A DNA stretch of 64,000 nucleotides from contig CAYLYE010000005.1 of assembly GCA_964387325.1 (NCBI GenBank), positions 3,186 to 67,185 on the forward strand. Reading direction: 5' to 3'. The notes under the pieces were generated by a model. That model searched no databases. It was not told where the DNA came from and saw nothing but the letters and a program-made list of their open reading frames with translations. Below, one piece after another: positions 63,542-64,000 of the stretch. Origin of the DNA: CAZZBK01 sp964387325 (GTDB lineage Bacteria; Planctomycetota; Planctomycetia; Pirellulales; PNKZ01). The translations under genes were made by a program, and so were the position numbers. The first letter of the stretch is position 1. Each line of letters opens with the position of its first letter.

Positions 63542-63784
63542 ATGATGACTAATCGCCAAGTCCTCGAATACGTATCAGCCGAGCCGTTCCGACCATTCCG
63601 CATTAAGATGGCCAGTGGTCCAATGTTCGAACTTCGAAACCCTGAAATGATTCTTGTCGGTCGTACATCGGTACGCGTCTACACCACAACCGGCGACGAT
63701 CAACACGAACGCTGGCACGACCTATCGCTTATGCTCATGGAAACACTCGAACCTTGCGAATCGACCTCGGGCTCAACCCGTTAA
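63542..63784 (+). CDS. Small conserved protein of unknown function
   Basis: 80 residues from ATG 63542 (or 63545), with GGGGAG 8 bp upstream. The sequence NRQVLEYVSAEPFRPFRIKM, then GPMFELRNPEMILVGRTSVRVYT, has the strand pattern of a small beta-barrel-like domain that I recall as a paralog-rich planctomycete family. No known function. It lies 33 bp in front of rimO. Confidence 0.75.
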   Translation: MMTNRQVLEYVSAEPFRPFRIKMASGPMFELRNPEMILVGRTSVRVYTTTGDDQHERWHDLSLMLMETLEPCESTSGSTR

Positions 63785-63817
63785 CGATTCACCTTAAACG
63801 CATCCCGGTAGCTATTA

Positions 63818-64000
63818 ATGTCGCAAAGTCTTCCGATCGTTGATTCCGCACCGCAACTCAGTCGCCCCGCCGTCCCAGGCCGGTCCAAAGGAACGTACTG
63901 CTTCGTCAGCCTCGGCTGTCCGAAGAATCTCGTCGACAGCGAGCGGATGCTTGGCCTGCTGCAACTCGATGGCTACGACCTCGTACGCGATCCGGCCGGT
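63818..64000 (+). CDS. rimO: Ribosomal protein S12 methylthiotransferase, 5' part
   Basis: The first 61 residues; the gene runs past the window. After a ~24-residue leader the RimO/MiaB N-terminal domain begins: YCFVSLGCPKNLVDSERMLG, with Cys34 as one ligand of the auxiliary iron-sulfur cluster. SLGCPKNLVDSE is specific for RimO rather than MiaB. The enzyme thiomethylates Asp89 of ribosomal protein S12. Confidence 0.93.
   Translation, partial: MSQSLPIVDSAPQLSRPAVPGRSKGTYCFVSLGCPKNLVDSERMLGLLQLDGYDLVRDPAG

Noticed and set aside
1..64000. tRNA, rRNA, CRISPR or prophage genes
   Set aside because: No T-loop (GTTCRA) context with a cloverleaf, no regularly spaced repeats, and no integrase, capsid or terminase-like protein were found.

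Overview
The window looks like a piece of a planctomycete chromosome (order Pirellulales or a close relative). A PSD1/planctomycete-cytochrome protein (DUF1549/DUF1553 type), a DUF1501 protein, a large cytochrome-c/sugar-dehydrogenase fusion and several long proteins without recognisable domains are typical of that phylum. lpxB implies a Gram-negative envelope with lipid A. Most of the window is GC-rich and densely coded on both strands. No tRNA, rRNA, CRISPR array or phage module was seen. A run of ten N bases (11607-11616) marks an assembly gap inside one CDS.

Layout. 1-2791: 5' part of a PSD1 cytochrome protein (minus). 3157-9381: an ArsR-type regulator, then a three-part export system (C39-like/ABC exporter with a degraded ATPase, HlyD-like adaptor, TolC-like lipoprotein), with visibly lower GC than its surroundings. 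9422-13450: a 1342-residue orphan. 13674-19122: PQQ-propeller protein, purH, trpC, amidase. 19133-25069: an HpnR-like radical SAM enzyme, GT2, Gfo/Idh/MocA oxidoreductase, nagA and a nucleosidase. 25151-31498: two phosphohexomutases, lpxB, a site-2 protease and an SGNH-like protein, an envelope and amino-sugar neighbourhood. 31853-35095: a 19-residue Lys/Ala peptide, a PAS-only protein, an EamA transporter, a zinc-ribbon membrane protein and a conserved unknown. 35443-38532: ribosomal S1-like protein and DUF1501 protein.

38545-41112 is the most unusual part. It is a 2.55-kb, low-GC island with 19-bp imperfect terminal inverted repeats, flanked by an exact 8-bp direct repeat. It carries its own promoter-like sequence and four tightly spaced genes: a DUF6338-like membrane protein, two tiny proteins that share a Ser-Asn-Gly/poly-proline C-terminal tail, and a DUF6602-like protein with a possible PD-(D/E)XK nuclease core. 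No transposase is present. I read it as a mobile cassette carrying a candidate, possibly defensive, system that I cannot match to a described one.

41443-50500: argH, an exported HEAT protein with an embedded receiver-like domain, a sigma-54 activator without a sensor domain, a 943-residue PQQ-dehydrogenase-like/cytochrome protein and a lone GspF-like protein. 50767-57791: an EF-G of the mitochondrial/spd type, a TPR protein and fumC, an exported M20 peptidase and a small membrane protein. 57849-64000: a second ArsR-type regulator with a structured leader, a TPR-glycosyltransferase fusion, a BFD-like ferredoxin, a TPP-dependent decarboxylase-like enzyme, a Cys-rich lipoprotein, a small unknown and the start of rimO.
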